A DNA stretch of 64,000 nt, from assembly GCF_038235435.1 (NCBI RefSeq), contig NZ_CP151275.1, forward strand, positions 2,418,001-2,482,000, read 5' to 3'. Shown piece by piece: positions 34,974-42,875 of the stretch. The first letter of the stretch is position 1; each line of letters starts with the position of its first letter. Under the pieces are notes generated by a model. The model saw nothing but the letters and a program-made list of their open reading frames with translations. It had not been told where the DNA came from and did no database searches. This stretch comes from Niveibacterium sp. SC-1. Its GTDB lineage: Bacteria; Pseudomonadota; Gammaproteobacteria; Burkholderiales; Rhodocyclaceae. Made by a program: the position numbers and the translations under genes.

Positions 34974-35659
34974 TGAACCGGATACTCCTCGTCGAGGACC
35001 ATGAGCGGCTGGCCGGCCTCATCTGCAAGGCGCTCATGGCGCAAGGCATCGCGGCTGATGTGGTGGAGAACATCGGCGCGGCCTGGTCCGCCGTCGCGCT
35101 GGTGCCCTACCAGGCCTTGATCCTCGACAGGGGATTGCCCGACGGAGACGGGTTGAACCTGCTGCGTCGCCTGCGCGGTTCGGGCCTCGGGATTCCCTGC
35201 CTGGTGCTGACCGCGCGCGACGCGCTGCACGACCGCGTGACCGGGCTGGACGCAGGCGCCGATGACTACCTGCCCAAGCCCTTCGCGATGGACGAGATGG
35301 TCGCGCGGGTGAAAGCCTTGCTGCGGCGGCCGGTTGAGTGCCGCCCGCTCGATCCGCAGGCCGGGGATGTGAGCCTGCACCCCGGCGCGGGCACGATGTG
35401 CTGCGGTGACGAATGCGTCACCCTCGCGCCGGCTGAGATGCAGATCATGCTGCTGCTGACACGCCGCCACGCCGAGATCGTGCGCCGCGGCGCCCTGGAA
35501 GCCGCGGGCTGGGGCGTGAGCGAGGCGGTTACGCCGAACGCGCTGGATGTGGCCCTGCATCGCCTGCGCCGCAAGCTCGCCGCCATCGGGTCGGTGCAAC
35601 GGATCATGAATGTCAGGGGCCTGGGCTATGCGCTTCGTGAAGACGCACGTCCTCAATAG
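34973..35659 (+). CDS. OmpR-family response regulator
   Basis: 228 residues. The receiver has Asp9, phosphoacceptor Asp52 (LILDRGLPDGDG), Thr80 and Lys102 (YLPKPF), all intact. The C-terminal winged helix ends TPNALDVALHRLRRKL and MNVRGLGYALRED, typical of the PmrA/QseB group. It overlaps the MipA/OmpV stop by one base. The cognate kinase gene follows after 216 bases. The MipA/OmpV gene itself is a likely target. Confidence 0.94.
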   Translation: MNRILLVEDHERLAGLICKALMAQGIAADVVENIGAAWSAVALVPYQALILDRGLPDGDGLNLLRRLRGSGLGIPCLVLTARDALHDRVTGLDAGADDYLPKPFAMDEMVARVKALLRRPVECRPLDPQAGDVSLHPGAGTMCCGDECVTLAPAEMQIMLLLTRRHAEIVRRGALEAAGWGVSEAVTPNALDVALHRLRRKLAAIGSVQRIMNVRGLGYALREDARPQ

Positions 35660-35888
35660 CCCGAGCCCCAGGATACTCCTCGCCCAGGTGATCAGAATCG
35701 GCCTCCACCTCCTGCTCTTCCTGCTCGCGGCGGTCGCGGCGCATCTGGCGATGCGCGCGTCGCAACACGCCCTCGGCTTCGGCATGGCCGATCACGCAGC
35801 GCCGCGAGCGTGCTGCTGCCGCAGCGGCACGGCGAATCACGGCCATCAGGACGGTAGCTGTCCGGGACCCCGGTCATGCGGCTCGTAA
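35628..35888 (+). CDS. Possible small Cys/His-rich membrane protein
   Basis: 86 residues in the gap between regulator and kinase, overlapping both (32 bases with the regulator end, 13 with the kinase start). It has one probable membrane helix (IGLHLLLFLLAAVAAHLAM) followed by a short tail with four Cys and several His (RACCCRSG, NHGHQDGSC) that could bind metal. The overlap and size leave real doubt whether it is expressed. Confidence 0.35.
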   Translation: MRFVKTHVLNSPSPRILLAQVIRIGLHLLLFLLAAVAAHLAMRASQHALGFGMADHAAPRACCCRSGTANHGHQDGSCPGPRSCGS

Positions 35889-37255
35889 AGATGCCCAGGC
35901 TCAGGAGCCTGCGACTCAGGATCATCCTGGCCTATGTGCTGGGCGTGGGCCTGATCATCACGCCCTTCGTGCTTATCGCAGTCGTGACCCTGAAGAGCGA
36001 CAGCGTGGCGCGCATGGACCTGACGCGAATGGACGTGAGCGAACTCACCAAGGCGATGGCGGGCAAGCTCCGATTCGACGCCACGGGCGCGCCGACAGGC
36101 TTCGACGCGGACGACAAGAGCCCGAACTGGGGATTCGACTTCCTTACTAGCGAGGCTGGGTACCGGGTCCTCGACGAGACCGGGAAGACCGCACTCCTGT
36201 CCAGGGCCGGCTCAGCGTTCTGGCCTGCGGACCGGGCATCGGCGCGACTCGCGCGCGAACGCTTCGACTTCACCCACGAAGGCGTGAACATGTACGGCGC
36301 GACCGAGCCCTTCGAGCATGCAGGCCGCACCTGGTATCTGCAGGTCGGCGTCAGCGTGAGACTCATGGCGCTTCTCTATCGGGTCGCCCTGCCACTTGTG
36401 GTGGCCGGCGTCACTGTCTTCAGCCTCGCGCTGCTCCTGGCCTTCGGGCTCTGCGTCTACATCACCCTGCGCTTGACGCTCAAGCCGCTGCGGGACGTAT
36501 CGGATTCCGCCGCGGCCATCTCGCCGCGCTCGCTGCATGCCCGTCTCAGTACGGAGTCCGTGCCTTCCGAGATCGCGCCCCTGGTCGCCAGCTTCAACGG
36601 CGCCCTGCAGCGCCTCGAACACGGCTACCGCGTGCAGCAGGAATTCCTCGCCAGCGCAGCGCACGAGCTGAAGACGCCGCTGGCCTTGATCCGCGCGCAG
36701 ATCGAGTTGGGCGAGGGGGCCACCAAGGAGCGCGATGCGCTTTTGAGCGACGTCGAATACATGACGCGCCAGGTGCAGCAACTCCTGCACCTGGCCGAGG
36801 CGAGCGAGGAGCACAACTACCGCTTCGGGCTTGTACAAGTTCAGGAAACTGCCGAGGAAGTGGTGGCCTACCTGCGTCGCATGGCCGAGGCACAGGGCGT
36901 CCATATCGAGATCGTGGCCGCGGAACCGAAGGTGCAATGGCAGGCCGACCGCGGTGCCTTGTTCACCCTGCTGAAGAATCTGCTGGAGAACGCCATCCAG
37001 CATGCGCCCCGCGGTTCATCCATCTCCGTGGAGATTCAGGCCGACACGCTGTCCGTGCGCGACCAGGGTCCCGGCGTCACCGACGCGCAACTTCCCCTGC
37101 TGTTCGAACGCTTCTGGCGCGCGCCCGAGCGACGTGATCAGGGCGCGGGACTGGGCCTGTCGATCTGCCAGGAGATCGCCCTCGCGCACGGCTGGCGCCT
37201 CTCCGCCGAGCAGGCCGCGCCTGGGCTCCGACTCCGGCTCTCGATGCGGGGATAG
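35876..37255 (+). CDS. Sensor histidine kinase, partner of the OmpR-type regulator
   Basis: 459 residues. Two membrane helices (about residues 15-38 and 165-195) enclose a periplasmic domain of about 125 residues. A HAMP-like linker is followed by the DHp domain with SAAHELKTPLALIRAQIE and the ATP-binding domain: LLKNLLENAIQHAP (N box), VRDQGPGV (G1) and GAGLGLSICQEIA (G2). All catalytic boxes are intact. Arrangement after the MipA/OmpV and regulator genes suggests envelope sensing. Confidence 0.94.
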   Translation: MRLVKMPRLRSLRLRIILAYVLGVGLIITPFVLIAVVTLKSDSVARMDLTRMDVSELTKAMAGKLRFDATGAPTGFDADDKSPNWGFDFLTSEAGYRVLDETGKTALLSRAGSAFWPADRASARLARERFDFTHEGVNMYGATEPFEHAGRTWYLQVGVSVRLMALLYRVALPLVVAGVTVFSLALLLAFGLCVYITLRLTLKPLRDVSDSAAAISPRSLHARLSTESVPSEIAPLVASFNGALQRLEHGYRVQQEFLASAAHELKTPLALIRAQIELGEGATKERDALLSDVEYMTRQVQQLLHLAEASEEHNYRFGLVQVQETAEEVVAYLRRMAEAQGVHIEIVAAEPKVQWQADRGALFTLLKNLLENAIQHAPRGSSISVEIQADTLSVRDQGPGVTDAQLPLLFERFWRAPERRDQGAGLGLSICQEIALAHGWRLSAEQAAPGLRLRLSMRG

Positions 37256-37613
37256 GGCGCGAGACGGCGGGGACCGCGCCGTCGTTCGCCGTCATCGCGC
37301 CTATTTCGCTGATCGCCAAACGGTCATGTCGGCAATCGTTTGTCGCGGGTGAGAGCTTCAACGTGTCGGCCAAGTGCTGACGCTCCGTAGTTCGCGAAGG
37401 CGCTGTGGAGCCTGCCAGACACTCACGTCGGGGATATCAAACCGCATCGCCGGATCCCGGCAGTGAATGGGCGACAGGCGCATTGCATCTGGCCATCGCT
37501 ACGATCAACGACCTGATCCAGATCAAACCTCACGCGCGGTGGCGCCCAAAGAACAGCGATAAATGCGGGGGTAACTGACCATCCCGCCACGTCCGATCTT
37601 TGGAAATCCAGAC
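37256..37613 (+). other. Intergenic region with an Fnr-like site
   Basis: 358 bases without a gene. A short hairpin (GACGGC/GCCGTC, 37263-37283) just after the kinase stop may end its operon. An Fnr-like box lies at 37513-37526. Confidence 0.4.
37513..37526 (+). promoter_or_regulatory. Fnr-like box CTGATCCAGATCAA
   Basis: The sequence matches TTGAT-N4-ATCAA at all but the first base. It lies 87 bases upstream of the NHL-repeat lipoprotein start, a workable position for an activator of the Fnr/Anr type. Confidence 0.4.
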
Positions 37614-39593
37614 ATGCGCCCGCTGCTCTTCTCTTTTGCTGTCGCAGCACTCACTTCCGTGCTGGCCGCCTGTGGCGGCGGTGGCGGCGTGGAGCCGACT
37701 GCCTCGACGCCTTCGTCACCCGCTTCGCCACCGGTGGAAAGCGCCGCGCCGCCGGCGGCAAGCGTCTCCGGCACGGTTGCTGTCGGCAAACCCTTGTCCG
37801 GCGCATCGGTCAATCTCGATTGCAAGGGCGGTAGCGTCGTCGCGACGACGGCTCCCGATGGCAGCTATTCCGTCGAGCTTCCAGCCGGTATCCAGACGCC
37901 CTGCGTCATCACCGCATCGGGTACGGCATCCAACGGCGAGGCGGTCATGATTCACTCCGTCGCGCCAGCACCCGGCACGGCCAACGTGACACCGCTGACC
38001 TGCTTGCTCACGAATACCCTGGCGCACCAGGCGGGCGCGCCCGACGCCGTTCATCTGGCGCAGGATCTTTCCTCCAACAGTTCGGCACAGCAGTTGCTGT
38101 CCGATCCGTCAGTTGTGAACAAGGCGGCACGCGCTGTGTCGAGTCTCGTGTCCGCACACGGCGGCGCAATACCGAACTCCCAGGACTTCCTGACCAAACC
38201 GTTTACCGCGGACCACACGGGCCCTGATGCCGACCTCGACGGGCTGGCCACGACAGGCGTCCTCGACGCGAATGGTGCGCCCTCCATCGAAATGAAGACT
38301 GGCGCCCGTGCAATGGGCTCCCAGCTCGCGCTTGATGGCGGCACGGTGCCTGATTCGACCGCAACGGTGGGTGGTTCGCTGTCCGGCTTGCAGGCAGGCA
38401 CGACGCTCACGCTTCTGAACAACAGTGGCGATCCGCTGGGGCTCTCGGCAAACGGTCCGTTCAGATTCCTCGCTCAGCTTCCGCTGGGCAGCGCATATGC
38501 CGTGACGATCGGCACCCAGGCACCCTGGCAAACGTGCAGCGTCAGTGGTGGCACCGGCAGGACTAGCTCGCCCGTGGACGCGATCAAGGTTGACTGCCAG
38601 GCGGGCAGCAGTGCCGTGGTATCGACCTTGGCCACACAGGGCATCTCCAACCCGTATGGCGTGGCATTCGATCCGAGCTCCGGCAATCTGTATGTGGCGG
38701 ACTACAAACGCGATACGGTCCTCAAGGTGAGCCGCGACGGCGTTGCCACCTCGTTCGCGCGATTCGACGGTCCGTTCAGCGTGGCCGTGGACCGTAGTGG
38801 CAACGTCTACACCGTCAACGCAGATGGCACCGTCGGGAAGGTCACCCCGCAGGGTGCTGCGACGACCTTCGCGACGATGGACGAGAACACGCTTGGAGAC
38901 GGAATCGGGGTGGACACCGCCGGCAATGTTTACGTCGCCAACACAACGTCCATCTACAAGATCGACGCATCCACCGCGAGGCCCACGCTGATTGCTGGCT
39001 CCGACACGAAGAAGGGCTTCAAGGACGGTGCCGGCGGCGCAGCACTTTTCAACTACATCTCGGACCTCGCGGTCACGTCCGACGGCACGATCTATGTCGC
39101 CGACATGGGCAACTACGTCATCCGGAAGATCGCGGCCGACGGCACGGTGACGACGATCGCAGGCACGCCGGGCACGCCCGGATACCGGGACGGCGTGGCG
39201 GGCCAGTCACTGTTGGGGGGCCTTCTCAACAGCAGTGGAAATTCCGTGCCGGTCACTTACGACGCGAACGGTATCGCCAACAAGACCGGCTCTGCCACCT
39301 ATCACATCGCGGTCAACTCTGCCGGCGTGTGGATCTCCGATTCGCCCAACAACGTGGTCCGTCTGATCGATGCGAAGGGCAACGTGAGCACCATCGCGGG
39401 TACCCAGGTATTCGGGCGTCAAACGACACCGGACTGGTGGGTCGCGAGCAACATGCAGATGAAGGATGGCGTCGGCACAGCGGCCAACTTCGTGGAGCCG
39501 CTTGGAATTGCCACGAACCCGGCAACGGGTGAGCTGTACGTTGGCGACTTCCACGGGAACGCGATCCGCAAGATCACGCCGATGCCGCGATAG
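37614..39593 (+). CDS. NHL-repeat beta-propeller lipoprotein
   Basis: 659 residues. The lipobox LTSVLAACGGGGG gives a lipid-modified Cys near residue 20. Residues 50-110 form a carboxypeptidase-like/bactofilin-like beta-sandwich. From about residue 340 come NHL repeats (ISNPYGVAFDPSSGNLYVAD, VAVDRSGNVYTVNAD, LAVTSDGTIYVADMGN, GIATNPATGELYVGDFHGN), a six-bladed propeller used for binding or as a scaffold. No catalytic residues can be named. It is probably exposed on the outer membrane. A possible Fnr box lies upstream. Confidence 0.85.
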   Translation: MRPLLFSFAVAALTSVLAACGGGGGVEPTASTPSSPASPPVESAAPPAASVSGTVAVGKPLSGASVNLDCKGGSVVATTAPDGSYSVELPAGIQTPCVITASGTASNGEAVMIHSVAPAPGTANVTPLTCLLTNTLAHQAGAPDAVHLAQDLSSNSSAQQLLSDPSVVNKAARAVSSLVSAHGGAIPNSQDFLTKPFTADHTGPDADLDGLATTGVLDANGAPSIEMKTGARAMGSQLALDGGTVPDSTATVGGSLSGLQAGTTLTLLNNSGDPLGLSANGPFRFLAQLPLGSAYAVTIGTQAPWQTCSVSGGTGRTSSPVDAIKVDCQAGSSAVVSTLATQGISNPYGVAFDPSSGNLYVADYKRDTVLKVSRDGVATSFARFDGPFSVAVDRSGNVYTVNADGTVGKVTPQGAATTFATMDENTLGDGIGVDTAGNVYVANTTSIYKIDASTARPTLIAGSDTKKGFKDGAGGAALFNYISDLAVTSDGTIYVADMGNYVIRKIAADGTVTTIAGTPGTPGYRDGVAGQSLLGGLLNSSGNSVPVTYDANGIANKTGSATYHIAVNSAGVWISDSPNNVVRLIDAKGNVSTIAGTQVFGRQTTPDWWVASNMQMKDGVGTAANFVEPLGIATNPATGELYVGDFHGNAIRKITPMPR

Positions 39594-39678
39594 GGCTACG
39601 AGAAGGCCCCAAGATCATGTTGAAGCGGCGCGCTTTTTCTACAAGTCCGAGTGGCGACCAAGTCACGCTAAAAACACG

Positions 39679-39697
39679 TCTCGCGCAGGGCGCGAGA
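39679..39697 (+). promoter_or_regulatory. Hairpin burying the ribosome site of the GGDEF-EAL gene
   Basis: TCTCGCGC (39679-39686) pairs with GCGCGAGA (39690-39697) over a 3-base loop. The right arm contains GAGAG, part of the only plausible ribosome site (GAGAGG, 39694-39699) for the ATG at 39709. Confidence 0.4.
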
Positions 39698-39708
39698 GGC
39701 CCCGTTTC

Positions 39709-42700
39709 ATGAAGCCCGGCGTGATCCGGAAAAGCCGGGGTAAGCCAGACCGAGCGAGGCGCGCAGCCTGGCTGAACTTCGGTTGGTGGGAGGCGGGCGT
39801 CCTCGCCTTGTCACTACTGCTGCTCGCCGCGCTGTGGACCAGTTCCATCACCCGGGCGGAGCACGAGCTGAAGTTGCAGACCGACGCCTCGGTCCAGAAA
39901 GCCAACCTGCTCACCCGGGTGTTCGAGGCCCAGACGGCCAGGACGCTGAAGAACATCGATCTCGCTGCAGAGATCGTCGCGCGCGATTACCTGGCGGGAG
40001 GAAAGGGCTTCCAGCTCGACGAGCTGCTGGCCAGCAAGCTGATCGACGAGAGGATGTCCAAAGAACTGGCCATCCTGAATGAACGCGGCCAGATCGTTCA
40101 GACGGTCAGCACGCCCCCGTCCACCGACATGAGCGACCGCGACTACTTCACCACGCTGCGCGATTCCCCCGGCCGCGATTTCTACGTCGGCAGGCCGATC
40201 CAGAGCCGCAGCACGAAGAAGTGGGTGATCCCGGTGGCGCATCGCATTACGGATGCGCGGGGACAGTTCAAGGGTGTCGTCGTCTGTGGCGTCGAACCGG
40301 CCTATTTCATCGACTTCTATCGTCGCGAGGACCTGAACCAGAACGGCGCCTTGACGCTGGTAGGCACCGACGGTTTCACTCGCGCCCGGCGCGCCGGTGC
40401 GGGCGACAGCTTCGGCGACGATGCGCGCCCGCTGGACCACTTCAGGGAAAGGCCGACCGGGGATCTGGTCGCTACGAGCGTTCTCGATGGCGTCCCCCGA
40501 TTCCTGAGCTATCGCAAGCTGGCCGATTACGACCTCATTGTCACGGTGGGCTTGTCGATAGACGAGTCACTGGCAGAGGTACACATGCGCGCCCGTGACA
40601 ACCGCAACCTGGCGATCCTGGCGACGCTCTGCATCCTCGCGTTTGCCGCCGCGATCCTCGTTGTCTCCGTGCGTCGACGCCTTGAGCGGGAACGGGCGCG
40701 TCTGCATGAGCTGCAGCGCCAGGCCATCCTCGACAACATCGCCGAGGTCGCCTGGTTCAAGGACGTGGATTCACGCTTTCTGGCGGTCAATGAGGCTTTC
40801 CTGCGCCTGAGCGCCCGCAGCATGGATCAGATCATCGGCAAGACCGATGCGGATCTCTTTCCTTTGCATGTCGCCGAGGGCTATGTGGCAAGCGATGCCG
40901 AAGTCATGCGCGAAGGCGGGCGCAAAGTGATGGAGGAGGAACTTCCGCGTGCGGACGGCAAGATCCTGACGATAGAGACCGTCAAGACCTGCGTCCTGGA
41001 TACGGACGGCCGCATCGCCGGCACCGTCGGCATCGCGCGCGACATCACCGACCGCAGGCAGGCGGAGAGCGAACGACGGCTCGCCGCCAAGGCCTTCGAA
41101 TGTGTCGCCGAAGGCATCATGGTGACCGATGCAAACAGGACCATCGTTTCGGTCAACAAGGCGCTGACCACGATCACCGGCTATCAGCCCGAAGAGCTGC
41201 TGGGGCAAAAGCCGAAGATGCTGCGATCGGGACGTCACGATACCGCGTTCTACGAGGCCATGTGGAAGGACATCGACAGCAACGGCTTCTGGCACGGCGA
41301 AATCTGGGATCGACGCAAGAACGGCGAGATCTTTCCCGAGCTCTTGAGCATCAGCGCCGTGATTGACGACGCGCAGAAGGTGAGCCACTACGTCGGGGTG
41401 TGCACGGACATCTCATCGCTGAAGCAATACGAGGAACGCCTGCACTATCAGGCCCGCCACGACGCGCTGACCGGCCTGCCGAATCGCTTCGAGTTCCAGG
41501 AGCGGTTCAACGACATGCTGGCCCGCGCCCAACGGCAAAACGCACAGGTCGCGGTGATGATGCTGGACCTGGACCGCTTCAAGGACGTCAACGATTCTCT
41601 GGGCCATGCCGCTGGTGACGACCTGCTGCAGCAGGTGGCAGAACGCCTGGGGTCGTGCCTGCGGCAGATCGACGTTGTCGGCCGCTTCGGCGGTGACGAA
41701 TTCGCAGTGTTGCTCGATCGCATCAGCGCGCAAGGTGCTGCAACCGTCGCCGAAAAGCTGTTGCAGGCATTCAAGCCCCCCTTCTCTGTTGCCGGTCACC
41801 AGATCTTCGTATCGGGCAGCATCGGCATCAGTTGCTTCCCTGCCGATGCGACCGATGCCGCGGCCCTGCTGAAGAACGCCGATGCGGCGATGTACCGTGC
41901 CAAGACAGATGGCCGCAACGGTTTTCACTTCTTCTCCGCCGAGATCAACGCGCGCGCGATGGAAACCCTGCTGACGAGCAGTGGTCTGCGCCTGGCGCTG
42001 GAGCGCAACGAACTGGTTCTGCATTACCAGCCCTGCGTCGACCTCGCGACGGGAAGAATCACTGCCGTAGAGGCCCTGGTGCGCTGGCAGCATCCGGAAC
42101 AGGGCCTGTTGGCGCCGCTGCGCTTCATTCCGATCGCCGAGGAGACGGGATTGATCGAGCCGATTGGAGAGTGGGTGCTGAAGGAGGCCTGCCGACAGAT
42201 GCGCAGCTGGCGTGACGCTGGTCTGCCGCTGGAACGGGTGGCCGTCAATCTCGCCGCGCGCCAGTTCGCACAGGCCGATCTGCCTGCCCGCGTTGCCGAC
42301 GTTCTGAAAGGGGCTGGCCTCGATGCATGCCACCTCGAGCTCGAACTGACGGAATCGATGATGATGGAACAGCCCGAACGGGTGGTTCAGGCGCTAAGGG
42401 AGTTGAAGGACCTGGGCGTCACCGTGGCCATCGACGACTTCGGCACCGGCTATTCGTCGCTGAGTTATCTCAAGCGCTTTCCCATCGACTTCCTCAAGAT
42501 CGACCGATCCTTCATCAAGGACATTCCGGACGACAGCGAGGATATGGCCATCACCTCGGCCATCATCGCGATGGCCAGGAGCCTGGGCCTGCAACTGATC
42601 GCCGAAGGCGTGGAGACCATGGCGCAGCGCGACTTTCTGCATCGGCAGGGCTGCGACACCGGGCAAGGCTACCTGTTCAGCAAGCCCGTCGTGCCGCAGG

Positions 42701-42771
42701 AAATCGAGCGCATGCTTCGGGCGATGCAAGCATCCTCTCGTGACCATCACGGCGCAGCTTTGGCTAGTTGA
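39709..42771 (+). CDS. Membrane GGDEF-EAL protein with dCache-like and two PAS domains
   Basis: 1020 residues from the ATG at 39709; the frame continues upstream into the previous gene but without a site. A membrane helix (VLALSLLLLAALWTSSI) precedes a periplasmic double Cache-type sensor (about residues 45-290), then a second helix, two PAS domains (about 320-450 and 455-575), a GGDEF domain with intact GRFGGDEFAVLL, and an EAL domain with EALVRWQHP, ELTESMMME, DDFGTGYSSLSYL and KIDRSFI. Both makers and breakers of cyclic di-GMP look intact, so the net activity depends on the sensors. Confidence 0.95.
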   Translation: MKPGVIRKSRGKPDRARRAAWLNFGWWEAGVLALSLLLLAALWTSSITRAEHELKLQTDASVQKANLLTRVFEAQTARTLKNIDLAAEIVARDYLAGGKGFQLDELLASKLIDERMSKELAILNERGQIVQTVSTPPSTDMSDRDYFTTLRDSPGRDFYVGRPIQSRSTKKWVIPVAHRITDARGQFKGVVVCGVEPAYFIDFYRREDLNQNGALTLVGTDGFTRARRAGAGDSFGDDARPLDHFRERPTGDLVATSVLDGVPRFLSYRKLADYDLIVTVGLSIDESLAEVHMRARDNRNLAILATLCILAFAAAILVVSVRRRLERERARLHELQRQAILDNIAEVAWFKDVDSRFLAVNEAFLRLSARSMDQIIGKTDADLFPLHVAEGYVASDAEVMREGGRKVMEEELPRADGKILTIETVKTCVLDTDGRIAGTVGIARDITDRRQAESERRLAAKAFECVAEGIMVTDANRTIVSVNKALTTITGYQPEELLGQKPKMLRSGRHDTAFYEAMWKDIDSNGFWHGEIWDRRKNGEIFPELLSISAVIDDAQKVSHYVGVCTDISSLKQYEERLHYQARHDALTGLPNRFEFQERFNDMLARAQRQNAQVAVMMLDLDRFKDVNDSLGHAAGDDLLQQVAERLGSCLRQIDVVGRFGGDEFAVLLDRISAQGAATVAEKLLQAFKPPFSVAGHQIFVSGSIGISCFPADATDAAALLKNADAAMYRAKTDGRNGFHFFSAEINARAMETLLTSSGLRLALERNELVLHYQPCVDLATGRITAVEALVRWQHPEQGLLAPLRFIPIAEETGLIEPIGEWVLKEACRQMRSWRDAGLPLERVAVNLAARQFAQADLPARVADVLKGAGLDACHLELELTESMMMEQPERVVQALRELKDLGVTVAIDDFGTGYSSLSYLKRFPIDFLKIDRSFIKDIPDDSEDMAITSAIIAMARSLGLQLIAEGVETMAQRDFLHRQGCDTGQGYLFSKPVVPQEIERMLRAMQASSRDHHGAALAS

Positions 42772-42875
42772 TGTTCAAGGGCACGGGCTGCTGGGACGCG
42801 CAAGAACCCGGCCGGCGCTGCGGATAGTGCTGCGCGCAGCTGCGGTTCAAGGCAGGGCGGCGTGCACGATGGCGA

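Noticed and set aside
39466-39708. N-terminal extension of the GGDEF-EAL protein
   Set aside because: It runs into the NHL lipoprotein gene; the ATG at 39709 directly precedes a normal cytoplasmic N-terminus and helix.
42829-42840. GCTGCGCGCAGC palindrome between convergent genes
   Set aside because: Short and GC-only; likely by chance in this composition, although it could be part of a weak terminator.
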